Positions 55,200 to 62,522 of a DNA stretch of 64,000 bases are shown in pieces. Location of the stretch: positions 1-64,000 of the forward strand of contig NZ_JAFCKT010000019.1 of assembly GCF_018129985.1 (NCBI RefSeq), read 5' to 3'. Every line of letters begins with the position of its first letter. The stretch's first letter is position 1. The DNA is from Bradyrhizobium sp. SZCCT0148 (lineage in GTDB: Bacteria; Pseudomonadota; Alphaproteobacteria; Rhizobiales; Xanthobacteraceae). The translations under genes were made by a program, and so were the position numbers. The notes below the pieces were generated by a model that worked only from the letters and a program-made list of their open reading frames with translations, was not told the origin of the DNA and ran no database searches.

Positions 55200-56387
55200 A
55201 TGACCGTTCGCGCGGGCCGGGAATTTCTGGCCATCCCCGGGCCCACCACGATGCCCGACGAAGTGCTGCGGGCCATGCACCGTCCGGCGATCGACATCTA
55301 TTCCAAGCAGATGACCGATCTGACCGAGAGCCTGCTCAGCGACATCTCGAAGCTGTTTGCGACCAAGGGCAAGTCCTACATCTACATCGCCAACGGTCAC
55401 GGCGCCTGGGAAGCCGCGCTCAGCAACGTGCTGTCGCGCGGCGACAAGGTGCTCGTGCTGGAAAGCGGGCGTTTTGCGATCGGCTGGGGCAATGCGGCAG
55501 CGCTGATGGGCGCCGAGGTCGAGGTGCTCAAGGGCGACTGGCGCCGCGCGGTCCGGCCGAGCGAGGTCGAGGAGCGCCTGCGCCGCGACAAGGAACACAC
55601 CATCAAGGCCGTCGTGGTGGTCCAGGTCGACACGGCTAGCGGCGTGCAGAACGACATCGAGGCGATCGGCAAGGCGATCAAGGCGGCCGGCCATCCGGCG
55701 CTGTACATGGTCGACACCGTCGCGTCGCTCGGCTGCATGCCGTTCGAAATGGACAAATGGGGCATCGATGTCGCGATGTCCGGCTCGCAGAAGGGCCTGA
55801 TGACCCCGCCCGGCCTCGGCTTCGTCGCCGCCAATGCGCGTGCGCTCGAGGTGCACAAGAAGGCGAACATGTCGACGCCCTATTGGAGCTGGAGCGAGCG
55901 CGAGGGCACCGAGCATTATCGCAAATATGCCGGCACCGCTCCGGTGCATCTGTTGTTCGCTTTGCGCCAGGCGATCGACCTGCTGCACGAGGAAGGGCTG
56001 GAGAACGCCTTCCGCCGCCACAGCCTGCTTGGCGAAGCCACGCGCCGCGCGGTCGGCGCGTGGTCGGAAGGCCAGGTACTCGGCTTCAACGTGGCGGAGG
56101 CCAGCGAACGCTCCAACACCGTGACCACGGTGACGATGAGCAACGGCCACGATCCGGCAATCCTGCAGCGCTATTGCAAGGAGAAGTGCGGCGTCGTGCT
56201 CGGCACCGGCATCGGCGACCTCTCGGGCCAGGCCTTCCGCATCGCCCATATGGGCCATATCAACGCACCGATGCTGCTGGGTACGCTCGGGGTGATCGAG
56301 ATCGGCCTCAACGCGCTGAAGATCCCGCATGGCAAGGGCGGCCTGGAGGCGGCGGTGGCGTATCTCGGTGACGAGGTAGCGGCTTAG
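55200..56387 (+). CDS. Alanine/serine-glyoxylate aminotransferase family
   Basis: PLP aminotransferase of 395 residues, AAGGA before ATG 55200. The Schiff-base lysine is K198 in MSGSQKGLMTPPG. N-terminal IPGPTTMPDEVLRAM and the VDTVASLG loop are typical of fold-type I class V enzymes of the serine-glyoxylate group (SgaA). Such enzymes transfer the amino group from serine to glyoxylate, giving glycine and hydroxypyruvate, in one-carbon and photorespiration-like metabolism. Stand-alone gene between a nuclease-like gene and a repeat. Confidence 0.93.
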   Translation: MTVRAGREFLAIPGPTTMPDEVLRAMHRPAIDIYSKQMTDLTESLLSDISKLFATKGKSYIYIANGHGAWEAALSNVLSRGDKVLVLESGRFAIGWGNAAALMGAEVEVLKGDWRRAVRPSEVEERLRRDKEHTIKAVVVVQVDTASGVQNDIEAIGKAIKAAGHPALYMVDTVASLGCMPFEMDKWGIDVAMSGSQKGLMTPPGLGFVAANARALEVHKKANMSTPYWSWSEREGTEHYRKYAGTAPVHLLFALRQAIDLLHEEGLENAFRRHSLLGEATRRAVGAWSEGQVLGFNVAEASERSNTVTTVTMSNGHDPAILQRYCKEKCGVVLGTGIGDLSGQAFRIAHMGHINAPMLLGTLGVIEIGLNALKIPHGKGGLEAAVAYLGDEVAA

Positions 56388-56394
56388 GTTAATT

Positions 56395-56512
56395 CTCGTA
56401 CCCCGGACGCGGCGCAGCACGAAGTGATGCGCTGCAGAGCCGGGCCCCCCTGGCTGCAATCCGTCCCGCCTCAGCGGAGCGGCACTTCGCGCCGCACCGC
56501 GTCCGGGACATG
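56395..56512. repeat. Dispersed inverted repeat (CCCGGACGC family)
   Basis: End arms CTCGTACCCCGGACGCGGC and GCACCGCGTCCGGGACATG with inner GCTGCAGAGCCGGGCCC. It copies the plan of the element at 54111. Lies between convergent aminotransferase and SGNH-like genes. Confidence 0.85.
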
Positions 56513-56553
56513 CGCTCCGCAATCCGCGAGCGGTCGAACGCGTAATCCGGCCA

Positions 56554-57654
56554 TCAATTCGGCACGCGATACGCCTCGACCTGCGCCTTCAGCTCCTCCA
56601 GCGAGGCCGTCGGCTGCTTCGGATCGACGCGATACTTCCCGCTCGCCAGCCATTGCAGAACCATCGCGTCCACCGCCGGCGAATGGTGAATGACGTCGCC
56701 GTAATTGCCGAGATCGTGCGTCACCGCCTTGATCGCGCGGAAATCGTGCAGGCGGACGTTCGGAAGCTGCGTCAGGCGCTGCGCAATCACGGCCGTGAGA
56801 TCGGTGACGATCTTGAGCGTCTCGGGCGAGGCATCGCGCATGGCGACGAACTGCAGAATCGAATAGGGCGGGAAGTAGATGTCGAAGGTCACGTCGGAAT
56901 GGCGCGTGACCAGGCCGACGGCATCCTGTTCGAAATGCCGCACCATCGCCTGATAGCCGTAGCCCTCGCCGAGGAAGCGGCTGCGCACGGGGCTGGTGAT
57001 GTAGGCGAAGGCGGCGAGCGTCTTCTTTGCATTGTACTCGCGCGCAACGTCGAAATGCCGCGGCAGCGCGTAGATGTCGTCGACATCGGCCAGCGCGAAC
57101 TTGACAGGGAGATACGGTGCCGCGCGGGTCAGCGGCCCCTGGAGCGGCGGGACCGAGCGCATCAGTGCGAACAGGGACTCCTTCGCCATCGCGGCGCTGA
57201 ACAGATAGGACGCGATGCCCTTCGCCGTTCCGCGGTAGAGATCGACCGAGAGATAAGGATCGGCCTCGATGTCGGCGGCATCGACGAAGATGAAATCGTC
57301 CATCTCCCAGATCACACGTCTTGCGCCCCGCGCGATCGCCTGCTCCAGCACGAAGGCCTGCTGGCGCGAGTTGGATCCGGTCATCGCCAGCTTGAGCGAG
57401 CGAACCCCGAGCGCACGGTCGATGTCGCTCTGGCGGAAGTGGATCGCGAGCGAGGTGCCCATGAAGGCGGTGTCGAACGACTGGCTGCGGATCAGCCCGG
57501 CATTCTGCACGCGCGTGTCGTCGGAATAGAACGCGGAGCGCGAGGGGCGGAACAGCTGCAGGGGATCGACGACATAGGTGAGCCCGGCCGCACCGAGCAC
57601 GAACGCGATGCTCGCGAGCAGGAGACGCTTGAGACTGGTCAAGTTCGCGCGCAT
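56554..57654 (-). CDS. SGNH/AlgX-like partner protein of an O-acyltransferase
   Basis: Membrane-anchored extracytoplasmic protein of about 366 residues. The ATG at 57654 overlaps the stop of the MBOAT gene (TGATG). A single N-terminal helix (LLLASIAFVLGAAGLTYVV) is followed by a hydrolase-like domain. G66-T67-S68 (FMGTSLAIHF) supplies the nucleophile block, and a C-terminal D/H pair is in YGDVIHHSP. This Ser...Asp/His plan is that of SGNH-fold partners such as AlgX/AlgJ and DltD, which receive acyl groups from an MBOAT and transfer them to a polymer. Substrate polymer unknown. Confidence 0.82.
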   Translation of the reverse strand: MRANLTSLKRLLLASIAFVLGAAGLTYVVDPLQLFRPSRSAFYSDDTRVQNAGLIRSQSFDTAFMGTSLAIHFRQSDIDRALGVRSLKLAMTGSNSRQQAFVLEQAIARGARRVIWEMDDFIFVDAADIEADPYLSVDLYRGTAKGIASYLFSAAMAKESLFALMRSVPPLQGPLTRAAPYLPVKFALADVDDIYALPRHFDVAREYNAKKTLAAFAYITSPVRSRFLGEGYGYQAMVRHFEQDAVGLVTRHSDVTFDIYFPPYSILQFVAMRDASPETLKIVTDLTAVIAQRLTQLPNVRLHDFRAIKAVTHDLGNYGDVIHHSPAVDAMVLQWLASGKYRVDPKQPTASLEELKAQVEAYRVPN

Positions 57655-59090
57655 CAGAACCGGAAATAGATGAATTCGCTGTGGCTCTGGATGCCCAGGA
57701 TTCCGAACGCAAGCACCAGCGATGCGCCATAGAGAAACAGCGGCCGCATGCGCCCTGCCCGCAAGTTCTCGCCGACCCTGCGGTTGGCGTGATCGTATCC
57801 CAGAAGCGTTTGCGTGTTCGGCGCCAGCCAGACCAATGCGGCGTAGACGGCGATCATCACCAGCGCCGCGATCTCCTCGCGGCCGAACACGATGTTCGAG
57901 GGATCCGCCATGGCGTGGAGAACCCGCAGCGCCCACGCAACGCTCTCGGCGCGGAAAAACACCCAGCCGACGACGACGGCGAGGAACGTCAGCACGGCCC
58001 CGGCGATGCGAACCGGGCGTGCGAGAGCCGACGGGATGGTCGGCACCACCGCATTGAAGGCGTGATTGACGCAGAGATAGGCCCCGTGCAACGCGCCCCA
58101 AATCACAAAAGTCCAGGCCGCGCCGTGCCAGAGCCCGCCGAGCAGCATCGTGACCAGCAGGTTGACGTAGCGCAGCACGCGGCCGTGGCGGTTGCCGCCG
58201 AGCGGAATGTAGAGATAGTCGCGCAGGAATTGCGACAGCGTCATGTGCCAGCGGCGCCAGAACTCGACGATGCTGGTGGCCTTGTAGGGCGAGTTGAAAT
58301 TCACCGGCAGGAAGATGCCGAACATCAGCGAGATCCCGATCGCCATGTCGGAATAGCCGGAGAAGTCGAAATAGAGCTGAAAGGTGTAGGCGAGCGCGCC
58401 GCACCAGGCCTGGTCGAAGCTCGGCGAGCGCGCCTCGAAGGCGAGCGCGACCAGCGGTTGGATGCCGTCGGCAAGGCAGGTCTTCTTGAACAGGCCGATG
58501 GCGAAGATGATGACGCCGCACAAAATGAGATGTCCGTCCGGACGCTTGGTCTCCTCCCGCTCGAATTGCGGGATCATGTCCTTGTGGTGGAGGATCGGCC
58601 CGGCGATCAGATGCGGAAAATACGTCACGAACAGCGCGTAATGCGGCAGCGCATAGGCTGCGACCTGGCCCCGATAGGCGTCCACCAGGAACGCGATCTG
58701 CGTGAACGTGTAGAAGGAGATGCCGACCGGCAGCAGGATGTGGACCGCAAAATGCGTGCCGAGCAGCGCGTTGACGTTCTCGGTGGCAAAGCCGGCATAT
58801 TTGAAGATGCCGAGCACGAGCAGATCGCCAACCACGCCAGCGGCGAGTGCGGCCTTGCGTTGTGACGGGCGAAGCTTCGCCACGATCAGGAGATGGCCGA
58901 CGCCATAGTTGAATGCAATCGACAGCAGCAACAGCGCCACGAACTGCCAGCTGCCGATCGCGTAGAAGGCGATCGAGGCCAGCGCCAGCCAGATCACAGG
59001 GGCGAGATTGCTGCGCTGTCCAAGCCAGAAATAGCCGGCCAGCACGACCGGAAGGAACAGCAGGATGAACGGGTAGGAATTGAACAGCAT
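57654..59090 (-). CDS. MBOAT-family O-acyltransferase (AlgI/DltB-like)
   Basis: Polytopic membrane O-acyltransferase of 478 residues, moving acyl groups across the inner membrane for polysaccharide modification. ATG 59090 starts LFNSYPFILLFLPVVLAGYF. Family landmarks are the YFDFSGYSDMAIGISLMFGI region, EFWRRWHMTLSQFLRDYLY with a conserved His, and the catalytic His in GGLWHGAAWTFVIWG. It is the first gene of a two-gene unit; the SGNH partner follows with a one-base overlap. No alginate or cellulose synthesis genes are adjacent, so the modified polymer is unknown. It diverges from the S9 peptidase gene. Confidence 0.92.
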   Translation of the reverse strand: MLFNSYPFILLFLPVVLAGYFWLGQRSNLAPVIWLALASIAFYAIGSWQFVALLLLSIAFNYGVGHLLIVAKLRPSQRKAALAAGVVGDLLVLGIFKYAGFATENVNALLGTHFAVHILLPVGISFYTFTQIAFLVDAYRGQVAAYALPHYALFVTYFPHLIAGPILHHKDMIPQFEREETKRPDGHLILCGVIIFAIGLFKKTCLADGIQPLVALAFEARSPSFDQAWCGALAYTFQLYFDFSGYSDMAIGISLMFGIFLPVNFNSPYKATSIVEFWRRWHMTLSQFLRDYLYIPLGGNRHGRVLRYVNLLVTMLLGGLWHGAAWTFVIWGALHGAYLCVNHAFNAVVPTIPSALARPVRIAGAVLTFLAVVVGWVFFRAESVAWALRVLHAMADPSNIVFGREEIAALVMIAVYAALVWLAPNTQTLLGYDHANRRVGENLRAGRMRPLFLYGASLVLAFGILGIQSHSEFIYFRF

Positions 59091-59249
59091 CAGGCTGGAC
59101 CGCGTGGAAATATTGTCCCTCAAAGCACACCATGCGCCGATCAACAACCCGGTGCCTCGACACCGTCTTGCCACCGTCCCTGGCACAGCCGCGCTGGCAA
59201 TTCGCGTGCCTGTCGCCATATTATGGGCGACCAGCCGCCTTCTGCGGCC

Positions 59250-59333
59250 GTCATTGCCGGGCTCGACCCGGCAATCCATCGCTAAAGGTCTCGTCCTTGA
59301 TGGATGCGCGGGTCAAGCCCGCGCATAACGAGG
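59250..59333. repeat. Dispersed inverted repeat (ATTGCCGGG family)
   Basis: ATTGCCGGG-CTCGA-CCCGGCAAT forms one hairpin, and ATGCGCGGGTCAAGCCCGCGCAT forms a second. It is a typical two-hairpin dispersed element and lies in the divergent intergenic region just upstream of the S9 peptidase gene. Confidence 0.8.
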
Positions 59334-59362
59334 TGAGTTTCCGTAAGACGAACGAGGATCGA

Positions 59363-61468
59363 GTGACCGAAGCCAAGACCCCGTCCCAGCCCCCAATCGC
59401 CCCGCGCCGGCCGCATTCCTTCACGCGGCATGGGATCACCGTGACCGACGACTACGCCTGGTTGAAGGACGCGAACTGGCAGGAGGTGCTGCGCGATCCC
59501 AAGGTGCTGGATCCCGACATCCGCAAATATCTCGACGAGGAGAACGTCTACACCGAGAGCCTGCTTGGCCATACCGCGGGCCTGCAGAAGACACTGGTGC
59601 GCGAGATGCGCGGGCGGATCAAGGAGGACGATTCCAGCGTGCCGTCGCCGGACGGGCCGTATGCCTATTTCCGCAGGTTCCGCGAGGGCGGACAGCACGA
59701 GCTGTTCGGCCGCATGCCACGCGACGGCGGCGACGGTGAGGTCGTCCTCGACGGTGACGCGCTCGCCAAGGACCACAAATATTTCAAGTTCGGCGGCAGC
59801 CGCCATTCGCACGATCACAAGATGCAGGCCTGGAGCGCGGACACCAAGGGCTCCGAATATTTCTCGATCCGCGTGCGCGACTGGGCGAGCGGTCAGGATT
59901 TCGATGACCTCGTCGAGGAGACCGACGGCGGCGTGGTCTGGGCCGCGGATTGCAAGAGCTTCTTCTATGTCCGGCTCGACGACAACCATCGGCCGATGCA
60001 GGTCTGGCGCCACAGGCTCGGCACCAAGCAGGCGGATGACTCGCTTGTGTTTGAAGAGCAGGATGCCGGCTGGTTCACCCATCTGCATGAGAGCACCAGC
60101 GGCCGATTCTGCGTGATCGCTGGCGGCGACCACGAGACCTCGGAGCAGCGGCTGATCGACCTCGCCAATCCCGAGGCGCCGCCGCGCCTGGTCGCGGCCC
60201 GCGAGGAAGGCGTGCAATATTCGATCGCCGACCGCGGCGACCAGCTGTTCATCCTCACCAATGCGGATGATGCCATCGACTTCAAGATCGTCACCGCACC
60301 GCTCTCTTCGCCCGAGCGCGCGAACTGGCGCGATCTGATTCCGTATCGTCCCGGCATCTACATCATCGACCTCGATCTCTACGCCGGTCATCTGGTCCGG
60401 CTGGAGCGCGCCAATGCGCTGCCGTCGATCGTGATCCGCGATCTGACCTCGAACGAGGAGCACGCCATCGCCTTCGACGAGGCCGCCTATTCGCTGGACG
60501 CGATGGGCTCCTACGAATTCGAAACGACGAACTTGCGCTTTGCCTATTCGTCGATGACGACGCCGTCGGAAGTCTACGATTACGACATGGTCAAGCGCAC
60601 TCGCACCTTGCGCAAGCGCCAGGAGATTCCGTGCGGCCATGACGCGGCCGATTACGTCACCACGCGCATCATGGCGAAGGCGCAGGATGGCGCCGAGGTG
60701 CCGGTGTCGATCCTGCATCGCCGCGGGCTCGAGCTCGACGGCTCGGCGCCGCTGCTGCTCTACGGCTACGGCTCCTACGGCATGGCGATGCCGGCCTCGT
60801 TCAACGCCAACCGCCTGTCGCTGGTCGACCGCGGCTTCGTCTACGCCATCGCCCATATCCGCGGCGGCGCCGACAAGGGCTGGGGCTGGTATCTCGACGG
60901 CAAGCGCGAGAAGAAGACGAACTCGTTCGATGATTTCGCCGCCAGCGCACGCGCGCTGATCGATGCGAACTACACCAGCGCCAGGCGCATCGTCGGCCAT
61001 GGCGGCTCGGCCGGCGGCATGCTGATGGGCGCGGTGGCCAACCGTGCCGGCGACTTGTTCGCGGGCATCGTTGCCGAGGTGCCGTTCGTCGACGTGCTCA
61101 ACACCATGCTCGACGACACGCTGCCGCTGACGCCGCCGGAATGGCCGGAATGGGGCAACCCGATCGAGAGCGAGAAGGATTTTCGCACCATTCTGTCGTA
61201 CTCGCCCTACGACAATGTCACCGCGAAGGAGTATCCGGCGATCCTGGCGATGGGCGGCCTGACCGATCCGCGCGTCACCTATTGGGAGCCGGCCAAATGG
61301 ATCGCGCGCCTGCGCGCCACCATGACGGGCGGCGGTCCGGTTCTCCTGCGTACCAACATGGGCGCCGGCCACGGCGGCGCGTCGGGGCGGTTCGACCGGC
61401 TGGATGAAGTCGCGATCGTGTATGCGTTCGCGCTGTGGGCTGCGGGGATGGTGGAGGCCGGGGTTTAA
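59363..61468 (+). CDS. S9-family prolyl oligopeptidase / oligopeptidase B-like
   Basis: Serine peptidase of 701 residues cleaving short peptides. GTG 59363 follows GAGGATC; the longer frame from 59132 includes the repeat and is rejected. An N-terminal seven-bladed propeller (residues about 20-420) precedes the alpha/beta-hydrolase domain. The catalytic triad is S549 (GGSAGGML), D635 (GLTDPRV) and H670 (GAGHGG), in the order expected for the family. No signal peptide, so cytoplasmic. Single gene; no operon partner. Confidence 0.94.
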   Translation: MTEAKTPSQPPIAPRRPHSFTRHGITVTDDYAWLKDANWQEVLRDPKVLDPDIRKYLDEENVYTESLLGHTAGLQKTLVREMRGRIKEDDSSVPSPDGPYAYFRRFREGGQHELFGRMPRDGGDGEVVLDGDALAKDHKYFKFGGSRHSHDHKMQAWSADTKGSEYFSIRVRDWASGQDFDDLVEETDGGVVWAADCKSFFYVRLDDNHRPMQVWRHRLGTKQADDSLVFEEQDAGWFTHLHESTSGRFCVIAGGDHETSEQRLIDLANPEAPPRLVAAREEGVQYSIADRGDQLFILTNADDAIDFKIVTAPLSSPERANWRDLIPYRPGIYIIDLDLYAGHLVRLERANALPSIVIRDLTSNEEHAIAFDEAAYSLDAMGSYEFETTNLRFAYSSMTTPSEVYDYDMVKRTRTLRKRQEIPCGHDAADYVTTRIMAKAQDGAEVPVSILHRRGLELDGSAPLLLYGYGSYGMAMPASFNANRLSLVDRGFVYAIAHIRGGADKGWGWYLDGKREKKTNSFDDFAASARALIDANYTSARRIVGHGGSAGGMLMGAVANRAGDLFAGIVAEVPFVDVLNTMLDDTLPLTPPEWPEWGNPIESEKDFRTILSYSPYDNVTAKEYPAILAMGGLTDPRVTYWEPAKWIARLRATMTGGGPVLLRTNMGAGHGGASGRFDRLDEVAIVYAFALWAAGMVEAGV

Positions 61469-61496
61469 GGCTCCCGCGCAGCCAAACACTCGGCTC

Positions 61497-61647
61497 GTCG
61501 TCCCCGCGAAGGCGGGGACCCATACCGCGTGATCTATCGAAGAAACGCAGGCAGCAGTACCAACGTCAGTTTCCCAACTGCAAATCGTCGCCAAACTACT
61601 CCCTGTGGTTATGGGGCCCGGATCTGCGCTTCGCTTGTCCGGGACGA
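61497..61647. repeat. Compound dispersed inverted repeat
   Basis: Starts with GTCCCCGCGAAGGCGGGGAC, a perfect short hairpin motif (61500-61519), and ends with a GGCCCGGATCTGCGCTTCGC to TTGTCCGGGACGAC unit. It appears to be two element families side by side, in the gap between convergent genes. Confidence 0.75.
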
Positions 61648-61680
61648 CAGGACAGAGTTTGGCTAAGATCCTGTGATCAA

Positions 61681-62400
61681 TCAGCGCCCGTTCTTCTTCC
61701 GCCATTCGGCGAAATCGGTCAGCGTTTGCGGATCAGTCGCGGGGTAGAGACCGAAAATACCGCGGCCTCGGCCTACTTCCTCGGTGACGAAATCCTCAAA
61801 CGCGGTCATCTCGAAGGTCTCGTTGGCGATCTCGTCGGCGAGATGCGCGGGGATCACGATGACGCCGTCGGCATCGCCGAGGATGATATCGCCGGGAAAC
61901 ACCGGAGCATCGCCGCATCCGATCGGAACGTTGATCTCGATCGCCTGGTGCAGCGTCAGATTGGTGGGCGCCGACGGGCGATGATGGTAGGCGGGAATGC
62001 CGAGTTTTGCGATCTCGGCGGAATCGCGAAAGCCGCCGTCGGTGACGACGCCGGCAACGCCGCGCTTCATCAGCCGCGTCACCAGGATCGCGCCGGCCGA
62101 CGCCGCGCGGGCATCCTTCCGGCTGTCCATCACCAGCACCGCGCCCGGCGGGCAGTCCTCGATCGCCTTGCGCTGCGGGTGGGAACGGTCCTTGAAAACG
62201 TCGATGGTGTTGAGATCCTCACGCGCCGGCATGTAGCGCAACGTGAAGGCTTCGCCCACCATGGTCGGCTGGTCGGCGCCGAGCGGATGCACGTCCTGGA
62301 TCATCTGGATGCGCAGGCCGCGCTTGAACAATGCGGTGGCGACGGTCGCGGTGGAGACGGATTTGAGCCTGGTGCGGGTGGCTTCGCTGAGTTTGGTCAT
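61681..62400 (-). CDS. RraA-family protein (aldolase/demethylmenaquinone methyltransferase-like fold)
   Basis: Protein of 239 residues, ATG 62400 with GAGAG upstream. It belongs to the RraA fold (ARAASAGAILVTRLMKRGVA, GVVTDGGFRD), which includes 4-hydroxy-4-methyl-2-oxoglutarate/4-carboxy-4-hydroxy-2-oxoadipate aldolases. The annotation as regulator of RNase E in other genomes is often transferred without evidence. Its neighbour, 122 bases upstream on the same strand, is an IlvD/Edd-type dehydratase, so the pair fits sugar-acid catabolism with aldol cleavage of a 2-keto-3-deoxy product. Substrate unproven. A repeat element lies between them. Confidence 0.85.
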   Translation of the reverse strand: MTKLSEATRTRLKSVSTATVATALFKRGLRIQMIQDVHPLGADQPTMVGEAFTLRYMPAREDLNTIDVFKDRSHPQRKAIEDCPPGAVLVMDSRKDARAASAGAILVTRLMKRGVAGVVTDGGFRDSAEIAKLGIPAYHHRPSAPTNLTLHQAIEINVPIGCGDAPVFPGDIILGDADGVIVIPAHLADEIANETFEMTAFEDFVTEEVGRGRGIFGLYPATDPQTLTDFAEWRKKNGR

Positions 62401-62415
62401 GGGACACTCTCTCGT

Positions 62416-62516
62416 CGTCATTCCGGGATGCGCTGGGACGGCGCAGGCCCGGAATCCATACTCACGATCGTGGTTATGGATTCCGGGCTCGCCGCTACGC
62501 GGCGCCCCGGAACGAC
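62416..62516. repeat. Dispersed inverted repeat between dehydratase and RraA genes
   Basis: Outer arms CGTCATTCCGGG and CCCGGAACGAC and inner GGAATCCATA / TATGGATTCC around ACTCACGATCGTGG. Near-identical in plan to the element at 12570-12667, again placed inside what looks like an operon. Confidence 0.87.
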
Positions 62517-62522
62517 AGGTTG

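Noticed and set aside
57655..59163. Upstream extension of the SGNH-like frame over the MBOAT gene
   Set aside because: The MBOAT gene occupies this stretch in another frame, and the SGNH-like protein has a coupled start at 57654.
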